Positions 1 through 4,480 of a DNA stretch of 5,496 nucleotides are shown piece by piece. The stretch comes from an uncultured Actinomyces sp. (GTDB lineage: Bacteria > Actinomycetota > Actinomycetes > Actinomycetales > Actinomycetaceae): NCBI GenBank assembly GCA_938041695.1, contig CALISI010000079.1, positions 1 through 5,496 on the forward strand. Direction: 5' to 3'. Made by a program: the position numbers and the translations under genes. How positions within the stretch are numbered: the first letter of the stretch is position 1; each line of letters starts with the position of its first letter. Under the pieces are notes generated by a model. The model was not told the origin of the DNA. It saw nothing but the letters and a program-made list of their open reading frames with translations, and searched no databases.

Positions 1-57
1 GACAACCTTGTCTCCGCTACTCGGCAAGTGCGTGCCCAGCGCGGCCTGGAGAGCTAA
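1..57 (+). CDS. C-terminal end of an unidentified gene (partial, 5' truncated)
   Basis: Frame 1 is open from the first base of the window and ends at a TAA (55-57), giving 18 residues that finish in ...RQVRAQRGLES. The stop lies 18 bases before a strong hairpin terminator, which is the expected spacing for the end of a real gene; the other two plus frames give no comparably placed end. Eighteen residues are too few to recognise a family. The basic, Arg/Gln-rich C-terminus is unremarkable for a high-GC actinobacterial protein. The coding assignment is an inference from the open frame and the terminator position. Confidence 0.45.
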   Translation, partial: DNLVSATRQVRAQRGLES

Positions 58-75
58 GCGTTCTTCTAGGCGATA

Positions 76-110
76 GGAAAGGGGCGGGCCCGTTGGGCTC
101 GCCCCTTTCC
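76..110 (+). terminator. Strong hairpin terminator after the left-edge gene
   Basis: A 16-nt arm (76-91) pairs with a 16-nt arm (95-110) around a GTT loop, with a single G-T wobble (87/99) and otherwise perfect pairing, starting GGAAAGGGGCG and ending CGCCCCTTTCC. There is no good T-run after it, which is common for terminators in high-GC actinobacteria. It separates the gene ending at 57 from the regulatory region that follows. Confidence 0.8.
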
Positions 111-130
111 GTCTGATCCGTGAGCACATG

Positions 131-155
131 GTGTTACACAGTCTCACTGTGTGAG
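131..155. promoter_or_regulatory. Overlapping palindromes, candidate operator
   Basis: ACACAGT (136-142) and ACTGTGT (146-152) form a perfect 7-bp inverted repeat around CTC. Overlapping it are GTGT-T-ACAC (131-139) and CTCAC-TGT-GTGAG (143-155). The heptamer GTGAGCA occurs at 120-126 and again at 151-157, 31 bp apart, close to three helical turns. The cluster ends just upstream of the -35 element at 163, where an activator or repressor would bind. Which protein binds is unknown; the winged-helix regulator encoded downstream is one candidate (autoregulation), although that family usually favours direct repeats. Confidence 0.4.
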
Positions 156-162
156 CATGATG

Positions 163-198
163 TTGCCAGGAGTGAATTCGTCCGACAGACTAGAGCCA
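163..198 (+). promoter_or_regulatory. Predicted sigma70-like promoter giving a leaderless transcript
   Basis: TTGCCA (163-168) is a good -35 element. A 17-bp spacer leads to CAGACT (186-191), a fair match to the TAnnnT -10 element that misses its first base. Six bases later comes the ATG at 198, the position where transcription would be expected to start. The spacing therefore predicts an mRNA whose first nucleotide is the A of that ATG, an arrangement common in actinobacteria. No Shine-Dalgarno sequence lies at a usable distance before the ATG, which agrees with leaderless initiation. Confidence 0.45.
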
Positions 199-263
199 TG
201 ACGACCTTCGCGAACCCCATGTGCTGCCCCTGCGGTGGCATGATGTCGCGAATGTGTATGTGA
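198..263 (+). CDS. 21-residue Cys/Met-rich leader peptide (candidate)
   Basis: A short ORF of 21 codons runs from ATG 198 to TGA 261-263. Ten of its 21 residues contain sulfur: Cys at 9, 10, 12 and 20 and Met at 1, 8, 15, 16, 19 and 21; the core reads CCPCGGMMSRMCM. It starts exactly where the predicted promoter would begin transcription, so translation would be leaderless. The stop codon lies in the 5' arm of a hairpin, and the winged-helix gene starts 90 bases downstream. In mycobacteria, leaderless short ORFs rich in Cys are known to act as cysteine-responsive attenuators of downstream genes, and this has the same architecture with Met added. A thiol/thioether-rich metal-binding miniprotein (for example for copper) is another reading. 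It could also be a chance ORF: its short length gives no statistical support, and the call rests on composition and context. Confidence 0.45.
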   Translation: MTTFANPMCCPCGGMMSRMCM

Positions 264-304
264 TTGACGCCCCAGATACCCCTGTCAATCACCGCCGCAG
301 TGAT
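260..304 (+). promoter_or_regulatory. Hairpin with competing alternative fold (attenuator-like leader RNA)
   Basis: GTGATTGAC (260-268) pairs perfectly with GTCAATCAC (284-292) over 9 bp with a 15-nt loop. The TGA stop of the Cys/Met-rich ORF (261-263) sits in the first arm, so a terminating ribosome would block it. The segment ATCAC (288-292) can instead pair with a second GTGAT (300-304), forming a mutually exclusive 5-bp stem. A further small hairpin, CCCAC/GTGGG (308-312/320-324), follows. No T-run marks a terminator, so control could act on transcription, on translation, or not at all. The functional role is inferred. Confidence 0.4.
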
Positions 305-353
305 ATACCCACGCTGATAGTGGGAGTGCGGCCCCGAAGAATCGGATACACCC

Positions 354-785
354 ATGACGCTCGTCAACACCCCTGCCGCCTCCGTCCGCGCTGACAACGA
401 CACCCCCACCTCCTACGAGGAATTCCTCGACGTTCTCGCCGGCCTGCGACTGAGTTCCTCCCGCATCGACATTGACATCGACCGCGGACAGGTCACCCTC
501 GACGGACGCGACGCCGGCCTGTCTGCCAAGGAACACGACCTCCTGGCACACCTCGCCGCGAACGCCGACCGCTCCGTCACCCGCGACGAGCTCTTCTCCT
601 CCGTGTGGGCAGATGCCGACCTCGGCTCCGACTCCCGCACCGTCGACGCCCACATCCGCCGCCTGCGCAAGAAGCTCTCCATCCTTCCCGACCTCATCTC
701 CACGGTCCGCGGCGAAGGCTACCGCTTCAACTCCACCCCCTCCGTGCGCGTGCGCGTCACCCGCCCCGTCACCCTCGCCGCCTGA
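354..785 (+). CDS. Stand-alone winged-helix (OmpR/PhoB-type) transcriptional regulator
   Basis: The 143-residue protein is almost entirely one OmpR/PhoB-type DNA-binding domain (about residues 42-126). A beta-strand section (GQVTLDG, 45-51) is followed by LSAKEHDLLAHLA (56-68), the loop-and-helix stretch DELFSSVWAD (78-87), the recognition helix DSRTVDAHIRRLRKKL (93-108) and the wing signature VRGEGYRF (118-125). No receiver domain with a phosphorylatable Asp precedes it; the first 40 residues are short and polar with a small helical section (SYEEFLDVLAGL, 20-31). It is therefore not a classical two-component regulator and must be controlled by its own level, a partner or a ligand. The ATG at 354 is the only reasonable start, because an in-frame TAG lies at 318-320 and no alternative start codon falls between them. 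The Shine-Dalgarno is weak (GAAGAA about 12 bases upstream). The long leader with a Cys/Met-rich ORF and hairpins suggests control of its expression. Targets are unknown. Confidence 0.85.
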   Translation: MTLVNTPAASVRADNDTPTSYEEFLDVLAGLRLSSSRIDIDIDRGQVTLDGRDAGLSAKEHDLLAHLAANADRSVTRDELFSSVWADADLGSDSRTVDAHIRRLRKKLSILPDLISTVRGEGYRFNSTPSVRVRVTRPVTLAA

Positions 786-865
786 TTCCCCCTCAGCCGC
801 GGACCCCGCCGTTTCTCGCAGCCTCGCCGCCGCGCGCACGTCCACAGTGGCCACCCAGGGCGGCT

Positions 866-897
866 CCCAGGCCAGACACGCGCCCAGGGCAGACACA
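866..897. repeat. Short imperfect tandem repeat in the convergent gap
   Basis: CCCAGGCCAGACACG (866-880) recurs as CCCAGGGCAGACACA (883-897), with 13 of 15 bases identical and 17-bp spacing. It lies between the winged-helix gene and the shared terminator. The rest of the 177-base gap (786-962) shows no gene and no further structure apart from the terminator hairpin. Function is unknown; it may be chance in a GC-rich spacer. Confidence 0.3.
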
Positions 898-900
898 AGG

Positions 901-943
901 GGAGAGGGGCCACGGCCTCGTCCCCGAAACCGCGCCCCTCTCC
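901..943. terminator. Probable bidirectional terminator between convergent genes
   Basis: GGAGAGGGGC (901-910) pairs perfectly with GCCCCTCTCC (934-943). Inside the loop CGG (913-915) can pair with CCG (930-932). The hairpin lies between the ends of the plus-strand regulator (785) and the minus-strand ilvA (963), 20 bases beyond the ilvA stop codon, so it can serve both transcripts. It has no T-tract on either side. Confidence 0.65.
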
Positions 944-962
944 AGCGCTGTGCGTGGCTGTG

Positions 963-2249
963 TCAGATCACGAGTCGCGTGATCTCCGAATCCAGCGGCA
1001 GCTCCTCGACGTGCAGGGGAGAGGCCTCCATGCGGTGTCGAAGCCCCTCGATGTCATCCGGGTTCGATAAGTCGATACCCACCAGCGCGGGCCCGAGCTC
1101 ACGGTTGTTCTTCTTCGTGTACTCGAAGTGCACGATATCGTCCGCGGGACCCAGCACATCCGACAGGAAGACGCGCAGCATGCCCGGCTGCTGCGGGAAG
1201 GTCACGAGGAAGTAATGACGCAGCCCCTCGTGGCGCAGCGAACGCTCCATGACCTCCGCGTAGCGCGTCAGATCGTTGTTACCGCCCGACACGACGCAGA
1301 CAATCGCGCCGTCGGAGCGGCCCAGCAGAGCCTTGCGATCCGCCGGATCCGTCAGGTACACGTGCGCGGCCGTCGACGCGAGCGCGCCCGCAGGCTCGGC
1401 GATGACGCCGTCGGACTGGTAGAGCTCCAGCATCTCCGTGCACACCGCGCCCTCCGGCACGACCAGCACGGAGTCAACGAACTGGGAAGCGATATGGAAG
1501 GGGAGTGAACCCGCGCGGCCCACCGCGGTGCCGTCAACGAAGGGGTCGACCTTCGCCAGAGACATCGGCTGCCCCGCCTCGAGGGCGGCGTGCATCGACG
1601 CTGCGCCCGCTGGCTCGACACCGATGATCTTCACCTCGGGACGGTTCGCGCGCAGCCACGTCGCGATGCCGGCGATGAGGCCGCCGCCGCCCACGGGAAC
1701 GAGGACCGCCGCCGTGTCCTGCGGCATCTGTGCCTCAAGCTCGACGCCGATCGTCCCCTGACCCGCGATCGTGAAGGGATCGTCATAGGGGTGAACGTAG
1801 GTGCGACCCGTTGCGCGTGCTGCCTCCTGAGCGAGCGCGTTCGCGCGGTCGAACGTGCCATCCACGATGACCTGCTCGACCCACTGCCCACCAATCGTCG
1901 CGATGCGGCGGCGCTTCTGGCGGGGCGTATTCGACGGAAGGTAGATGGTGCCGCGCACGCCCAGGTGAGCGCAGGCGTAGGCCAGGCCCTGCGCGTGGTT
2001 GCCCGCCGATGCGCACACGACGCCGCGCTCGCGCTCGGCGGGGGAGAGCAGCGACATACGCGCATACGCGCCGCGCACCTTGAAGGAACGGCACTTCTGT
2101 TGATCCTCACGCTTGAGCAAAATATCGACGCCGGCCTCGGTGGACAGTCGCTCCGAACGATCCAGGTTCGTGCGGACGGCCACCCCCTCCAGGGCGGTTG
2201 CAGCCTGACGGATGTCCTTCGGTGTCGTCACGTGAGAACTAGCGGTCAT
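963..2249 (-). CDS. ilvA: Threonine dehydratase (threonine ammonia-lyase), biosynthetic short form
   Basis: The 428-residue cytosolic, PLP-dependent enzyme deaminates L-threonine to 2-oxobutanoate, the first committed step of isoleucine synthesis. The PLP-binding lysine is K57 in CRSFKVRGAY. SAGNHAQG (81-88) is the fold-type II signature loop, and GGGGL (187-191) binds the cofactor phosphate. From about residue 335 a single ACT-like regulatory domain follows (HYFLVTFPQQPGMLRVF...), consistent with the short 400-440-residue actinobacterial form rather than the 514-residue E. coli enzyme with two such domains. The ATG at 2249 is preceded by GGAAGGAG at 2262-2255, 5 bases away. The frame stays open further upstream, to 2600 on this strand, but that extension lies antisense to orn and has no family similarity, so 2249 is preferred. 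The gene stands alone, divergent from orn. The ACT-like domain implies isoleucine feedback, which is family knowledge; no leader attenuator is visible. Confidence 0.95.
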   Translation of the reverse strand: MTASSHVTTPKDIRQAATALEGVAVRTNLDRSERLSTEAGVDILLKREDQQKCRSFKVRGAYARMSLLSPAERERGVVCASAGNHAQGLAYACAHLGVRGTIYLPSNTPRQKRRRIATIGGQWVEQVIVDGTFDRANALAQEAARATGRTYVHPYDDPFTIAGQGTIGVELEAQMPQDTAAVLVPVGGGGLIAGIATWLRANRPEVKIIGVEPAGAASMHAALEAGQPMSLAKVDPFVDGTAVGRAGSLPFHIASQFVDSVLVVPEGAVCTEMLELYQSDGVIAEPAGALASTAAHVYLTDPADRKALLGRSDGAIVCVVSGGNNDLTRYAEVMERSLRHEGLRHYFLVTFPQQPGMLRVFLSDVLGPADDIVHFEYTKKNNRELGPALVGIDLSNPDDIEGLRHRMEASPLHVEELPLDSEITRLVI

Positions 2250-2254
2250 GAGAA

Positions 2255-2279
2255 CTCCTTCCAATACCCTCCTAGTGTA
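2255..2279 (-). promoter_or_regulatory. Possible ilvA -10 element and ribosome binding site
   Basis: On the minus strand TACACT (2279-2274) matches the TAnnnT -10 pattern and would start transcription near 2267. That leaves an 18-nt 5' UTR containing the GGAAGGAG Shine-Dalgarno (2262-2255). No convincing -35 element is seen at 17-18 bp, so the promoter call is weak while the ribosome binding site is good. The short UTR leaves no room for a T-box or peptide attenuator. Confidence 0.4.
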
Positions 2280-2330
2280 GTAGTGGCCACCGCGAGTGCG
2301 ACCCACCCAACCGTATGACCCAGAGCGCAC

Positions 2331-2344
2331 TAACATAGAAGGCG
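2331..2344 (+). promoter_or_regulatory. Predicted -10 element of orn, leaderless start
   Basis: TAACAT (2331-2336) is a good TAnnnT -10 match and is followed after 7 bases by the GTG start codon of orn at 2344. This is the spacing expected if transcription begins at the start codon. The only purine-rich stretch (AGAAGG) lies right against the GTG, too close to act as a Shine-Dalgarno. No clear -35 hexamer is visible at 17-18 bp. Confidence 0.5.
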
Positions 2345-2982
2345 TGAAAACTCTGAAAGACCCCTTGGTCTGGATTGACTGCGAAATGACCGGCCTGGAC
2401 GTCAACCGCGACGCCCTCATCGAGGTGGCGGTCGTCGTCACCGACGGCGAGCTGCGAATTGTCGACCCCGGCATGGACGTGCTGATCACGCCGCCCGCCG
2501 AGGCTCTCGACAACATGAATGACTTTGTGCGCAACATGCACACGTCTTCTGGGCTGCTCGACGACCTGAAGACGAGCGCCGTGTCGATAGAGGAGGCCAC
2601 CGAGCAGGTCCTGTCCTACATCAAGCGCTTTGTGCCCCAGCAGGGCAAGGCTCTCCTCGCGGGTAACTCGGTGGGCACCGACAAGATGTTCCTTGAGGCC
2701 AACATGCCCTCCGTCATCGACCACCTGCACTACCGCCTCGTGGATGTTTCCTCGATCAAGGAGCTGGCTAAGCGCTGGTACCGCGCCGCGTTTGCTGAGT
2801 CGCCCGAGAAGCACGGCGGACACCGCGCGCTCGCAGACATCCTGGAGTCCATCCAGGAGCTCGAGTACTACCGTCGCGTTCTCTTCCCTGCCGAGCCGGT
2901 GACCACTGAGCGCGCCCGCGAGGTGGCACGCGAGGTTGTTGCCCTGGGCATCCCCTCCATGGGCGAGGGCGCCGAGGCCTGA
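2344..2982 (+). CDS. orn: Oligoribonuclease (3'-5' exoribonuclease, DEDDh family)
   Basis: The 212-residue cytosolic enzyme degrades very short RNAs (2-5 nt) to mononucleotides at the end of mRNA decay and cleaves pGpG, the breakdown product of c-di-GMP. All five DEDDh residues are visible: D12 and E14 in WIDCEMTGLD, D113 in GNSVGTDKMFL, H160 and D165 in GHRALADI. RLVDVSSIKELAKRW (131-145) is also typical. The GTG at 2344 gives the usual N-terminus MKTLKDPLVWIDCEMTGLD; an in-frame ATG at 2296 would add 16 residues that overlap the predicted -10 element and is not preferred. The protein is about 30 residues longer than E. coli Orn (181 aa). The extra C-terminal helix-rich tail (EPVTTERAREVAREVVALG) resembles the longer actinobacterial forms. 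The gene is divergent from ilvA and monocistronic, judging by the terminator right after it. Confidence 0.95.
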   Translation: MKTLKDPLVWIDCEMTGLDVNRDALIEVAVVVTDGELRIVDPGMDVLITPPAEALDNMNDFVRNMHTSSGLLDDLKTSAVSIEEATEQVLSYIKRFVPQQGKALLAGNSVGTDKMFLEANMPSVIDHLHYRLVDVSSIKELAKRWYRAAFAESPEKHGGHRALADILESIQELEYYRRVLFPAEPVTTERAREVAREVVALGIPSMGEGAEA

Positions 2983-2999
2983 TATCGGTTCTGAGGCTT

Positions 3000-3033
3000 A
3001 AGCGGCGGTATCCCTGCGGGGGTGCCGCCGCTT
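3000..3033 (+). terminator. orn terminator hairpin
   Basis: A 15-bp stem (3000-3014 with 3019-3033) closes a TGCG tetraloop. Its outer 9 bp, AAGCGGCGG/CCGCCGCTT, are perfect and the inner 6 include two T-G wobbles. It lies 17 bases after the orn stop. No T-run follows. It should keep orn transcription from running into the ssb-like gene. Confidence 0.8.
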
Positions 3034-3066
3034 CGCTATGTCTGGCGTTGCCCGCCGTGAGAAGCG

Positions 3067-3137
3067 CTGTGCACAGGCGCTGTCAGCACCGTCCTGTTAT
3101 CCACAGGCCGATCAGTGGCACGCGCGTTATCCACAGG
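3067..3137 (+). promoter_or_regulatory. DnaA-box array with 30-bp phasing upstream of the ssb paralogue
   Basis: Two perfect 9-mer DnaA boxes, TTATCCACA, lie at 3097-3105 and 3127-3135, each followed by GG. A degenerate third, CTGTGCACA followed by GG (3067-3077), matches at 6 of 9 positions. All three are on the same strand with starts exactly 30 bp apart, about three helical turns, so bound proteins would share one face of the DNA. They end about 90 bases before the ssb-like start codon. DnaA is known both to start replication and to regulate genes or be titrated at such boxes; dnaA and dnaN are not nearby, so this is unlikely to be oriC. Regulation of the ssb-like gene by DnaA is an inference. 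The match to the bacterial consensus is seen directly. Confidence 0.6.
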
Positions 3138-3189
3138 GGGAGTGCGAGCGCTTGAAATGACATACCTCGCGGGGCTTTCCTGGACGTAT

Positions 3190-3220
3190 CCGGCCAGCGC
3201 CGGCCAGACCAGATAAAGGA
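3190..3220 (+). promoter_or_regulatory. Direct repeat/hairpin and strong Shine-Dalgarno before the ssb paralogue
   Basis: CCGGCCAG occurs at 3190-3197 and 3200-3207, 10 bp apart, and the same stretch can fold as CCGGC-CAGC-GCCGG (3190-3203). AAAGGA (3215-3220) is a good Shine-Dalgarno 7 bases before the ATG at 3228 and fixes that start. TTGAAA at 3152-3157 could be a -35 element, but no matching -10 is seen at 17-18 bp, so no promoter is assigned. Confidence 0.4.
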
Positions 3221-3227
3221 TGCAACG

Positions 3228-4016
3228 ATGCAGGACATTTCGACGACCCTGAGGGGTCGTATTGGGTCAGAACCCTCTATGAAGCACGTCAAGGGCGACA
3301 TCTGCGTGACGACCTTCCGGCTCGCCATCACGCGATGGCGCTTCACGACGGATGCGCGCACAGGCAACGCCTCCTACGTGGAGGACGGCGCCTACTGGTA
3401 CACCGTGGAAACCTGGGATACGCTCGCCTCCAACGTGTTCCGCAGCTGCCGCAAAGGCGACCCCGTCGTGGTGGTTGCCCGGCCCGTTCCCAACGGGTGG
3501 GTCGATGGGGCGGGACAGATTAGATCATCGATCGTCTACCGTGCCTCGTCGGTTGGACACGATCTAGCGCGGGGGACCTCGCAGTTCAAAAAGAATGGCG
3601 CGCACTCGACCGATGAAGCCGCGGGAGGCACGGAGGGTGATCCCTATTCGACGAGGTCGGGGCCGGGTTCTGCGGTGATATCGCAGGGGTCAGGAGTGGA
3701 GGCCGAGCTCACGAACCAGCCGCACACTGAAGCTGTTGCCCCAGATGGAGGAACGGACATGCTACCCGATGAGGCAGGCACACAGGATAGAGGGCCGACG
3801 CTTCACGCTCCGGCAGCGGGAGCGGGAGGCGACCTGACGCCTGTGGGCACATTGGAGGGGTGCGCTGGTGCCGAGGTTGAATCTTCAACCCCGGGCGGAA
3901 ACACTGCGTCATGCTTCGACTATGCGGCGGTGGACCACGCCGGTGCCGATGCGACGAAAAACGCGTCGTTCGAGCCTCATGACGATGATGCGCTCGAACC
4001 GTCCGACGCCGCTTAG
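3228..4016 (+). CDS. Single-stranded DNA-binding protein paralogue with long disordered tail
   Basis: Residues 1-123 form an SSB-type OB fold: FRLAITRWRF (30-39), the WYTVETW strand (57-63), LASNVFRSCRKGDPVVVVARP (66-86, the typical 'LAxNVxxSxxKGdxVxVxGR' strand region) and SVGHDLARGTSQF (108-120), typical of actinobacterial SSBs. The core should bind single-stranded DNA as an oligomer. Residues 124-262 are low in hydrophobic and basic residues and rich in Gly, Ala, Glu, Asp, Ser and Thr, hence probably disordered. The end, DDDALEPSDAA, is acidic but lacks the hydrophobic tip (as in DDDIPF of E. coli SSB) through which SSB recruits repair and replication proteins. The housekeeping ssb usually sits between rpsF and rpsR, which is not the case here, so this is probably a second, specialised paralogue. 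The start is fixed by AAAGGA 7 bases upstream. DnaA boxes precede it. The final codons overlap the convergent acpS. No gene symbol is given because orthology to SsbA or SsbB is unclear. Confidence 0.85.
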   Translation: MQDISTTLRGRIGSEPSMKHVKGDICVTTFRLAITRWRFTTDARTGNASYVEDGAYWYTVETWDTLASNVFRSCRKGDPVVVVARPVPNGWVDGAGQIRSSIVYRASSVGHDLARGTSQFKKNGAHSTDEAAGGTEGDPYSTRSGPGSAVISQGSGVEAELTNQPHTEAVAPDGGTDMLPDEAGTQDRGPTLHAPAAGAGGDLTPVGTLEGCAGAEVESSTPGGNTASCFDYAAVDHAGADATKNASFEPHDDDALEPSDAA

Positions 4017-4477
4017 GCGGGCGCATCCACGATCGCGACCTGCGCGATGGCGCACGTCCCGTCGTGGCTGATAGAGACGAGCACATTCCACGTGGAGCGC
4101 GCCCCGAGCGAGACCTCACACGCGGCGGCGACTCGTCCGTGCAGCGCGATTGCGGGGCGGTTCCACTCGTCGTGGATCACCTCAATCTCGCGCCAGTCCA
4201 CGTCGTCGGCACCAATGCGGGGTGGAGTGCCGAAGAGGGCACACGACCAGGCCTTCACGAAGGCCTCTTTCGCGGCCCACAGGCCGCCTGCGTGACGGGC
4301 CACGGCCTCGTCATAGCGGGCGGAACCGGGCTGAGCGCCGGACGTGGCGGCTGCGCGGGCGCGGACCCGGCGGGCCTCCCTGGGCGTGAGAACGCCGTCC
4401 AGGAAGGCCGACCCCGGCTCCCTCACCTGAGCGGCAAACTCAGGCAGGGAAACCAGGTCAACGCCGAGCCCGCGCAT
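4013..4477 (-). CDS. acpS: Holo-[acyl-carrier-protein] synthase (4'-phosphopantetheinyl transferase)
   Basis: The 154-residue cytosolic enzyme transfers the 4'-phosphopantetheine arm from CoA to a serine of an acyl carrier protein, here most likely the ACP domain of the adjacent type I fatty acid synthase. GVDLVSLPEF (5-14) carries the Mg-binding Asp (D7). RHAGGLWAAKEAFVKAW (61-77) is the signature, with metal-binding E71 and K75. WNVLVSISHDGTCAIAQVAI forms the C-terminal strand pair. It is longer than the usual 120-130 residues because of an Arg/Ala-rich insertion around residues 38-58. The ATG at 4477 lies 3 bases after the fas stop codon; GGAAGG at 4493-4488, inside the end of fas, is the likely Shine-Dalgarno (10-base spacing), so translation is probably coupled to fas. 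Its TAA stop overlaps the TAG of the convergent ssb paralogue over 4 bases, leaving no room for an intergenic terminator. Confidence 0.93.
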   Translation of the reverse strand: MRGLGVDLVSLPEFAAQVREPGSAFLDGVLTPREARRVRARAAATSGAQPGSARYDEAVARHAGGLWAAKEAFVKAWSCALFGTPPRIGADDVDWREIEVIHDEWNRPAIALHGRVAAACEVSLGARSTWNVLVSISHDGTCAIAQVAIVDAPA

Positions 4478-4480
4478 CGC

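Noticed and set aside
285..896. 203-residue minus-strand open frame over the winged-helix gene
   Set aside because: The composition is Gly/Ala/Val-rich from reading the complement of the real gene, with no start signal, and the plus-strand frame encodes a clear DNA-binding domain.
472..1215. 247-residue plus-strand open frame spanning the end of the regulator and ilvA
   Set aside because: It is Ser/Thr/Pro/Ala-rich shadow translation that crosses a terminator and two real genes.
2296..2343. Earlier ATG start of orn at 2296
   Set aside because: It adds 16 residues not typical of the family and runs through the predicted -10 element TAACAT; the GTG at 2344 gives the canonical N-terminus.
2250..2600. 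N-terminal extension of ilvA by 117 codons to 2600
   Set aside because: It lies antisense to the start of orn, is not similar to threonine dehydratases, and a strong Shine-Dalgarno precedes the ATG at 2249, which gives the normal family length.
2272..2823. 183-residue minus-strand open frame over orn
   Set aside because: It is a shadow of the orn codons: high GC at third positions opens the opposite frame, and the product shows no recognisable domain.
3152..3191. Promoter with TTGAAA (-35) for the ssb paralogue
   Set aside because: No acceptable -10 hexamer lies 16-18 bp downstream; the nearest candidate is about 28 bp away.
3067..3227. Chromosomal or plasmid origin of replication
   Set aside because: There are only two perfect boxes, no AT-rich unwinding region, and no dnaA, dnaN or rep gene in the window; a regulatory or titration role is more likely.
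3083..3367. 94-residue minus-strand open frame across the DnaA boxes and ssb start
   Set aside because: It has no ribosome binding site or family resemblance and overlaps the well-supported start of the ssb paralogue.
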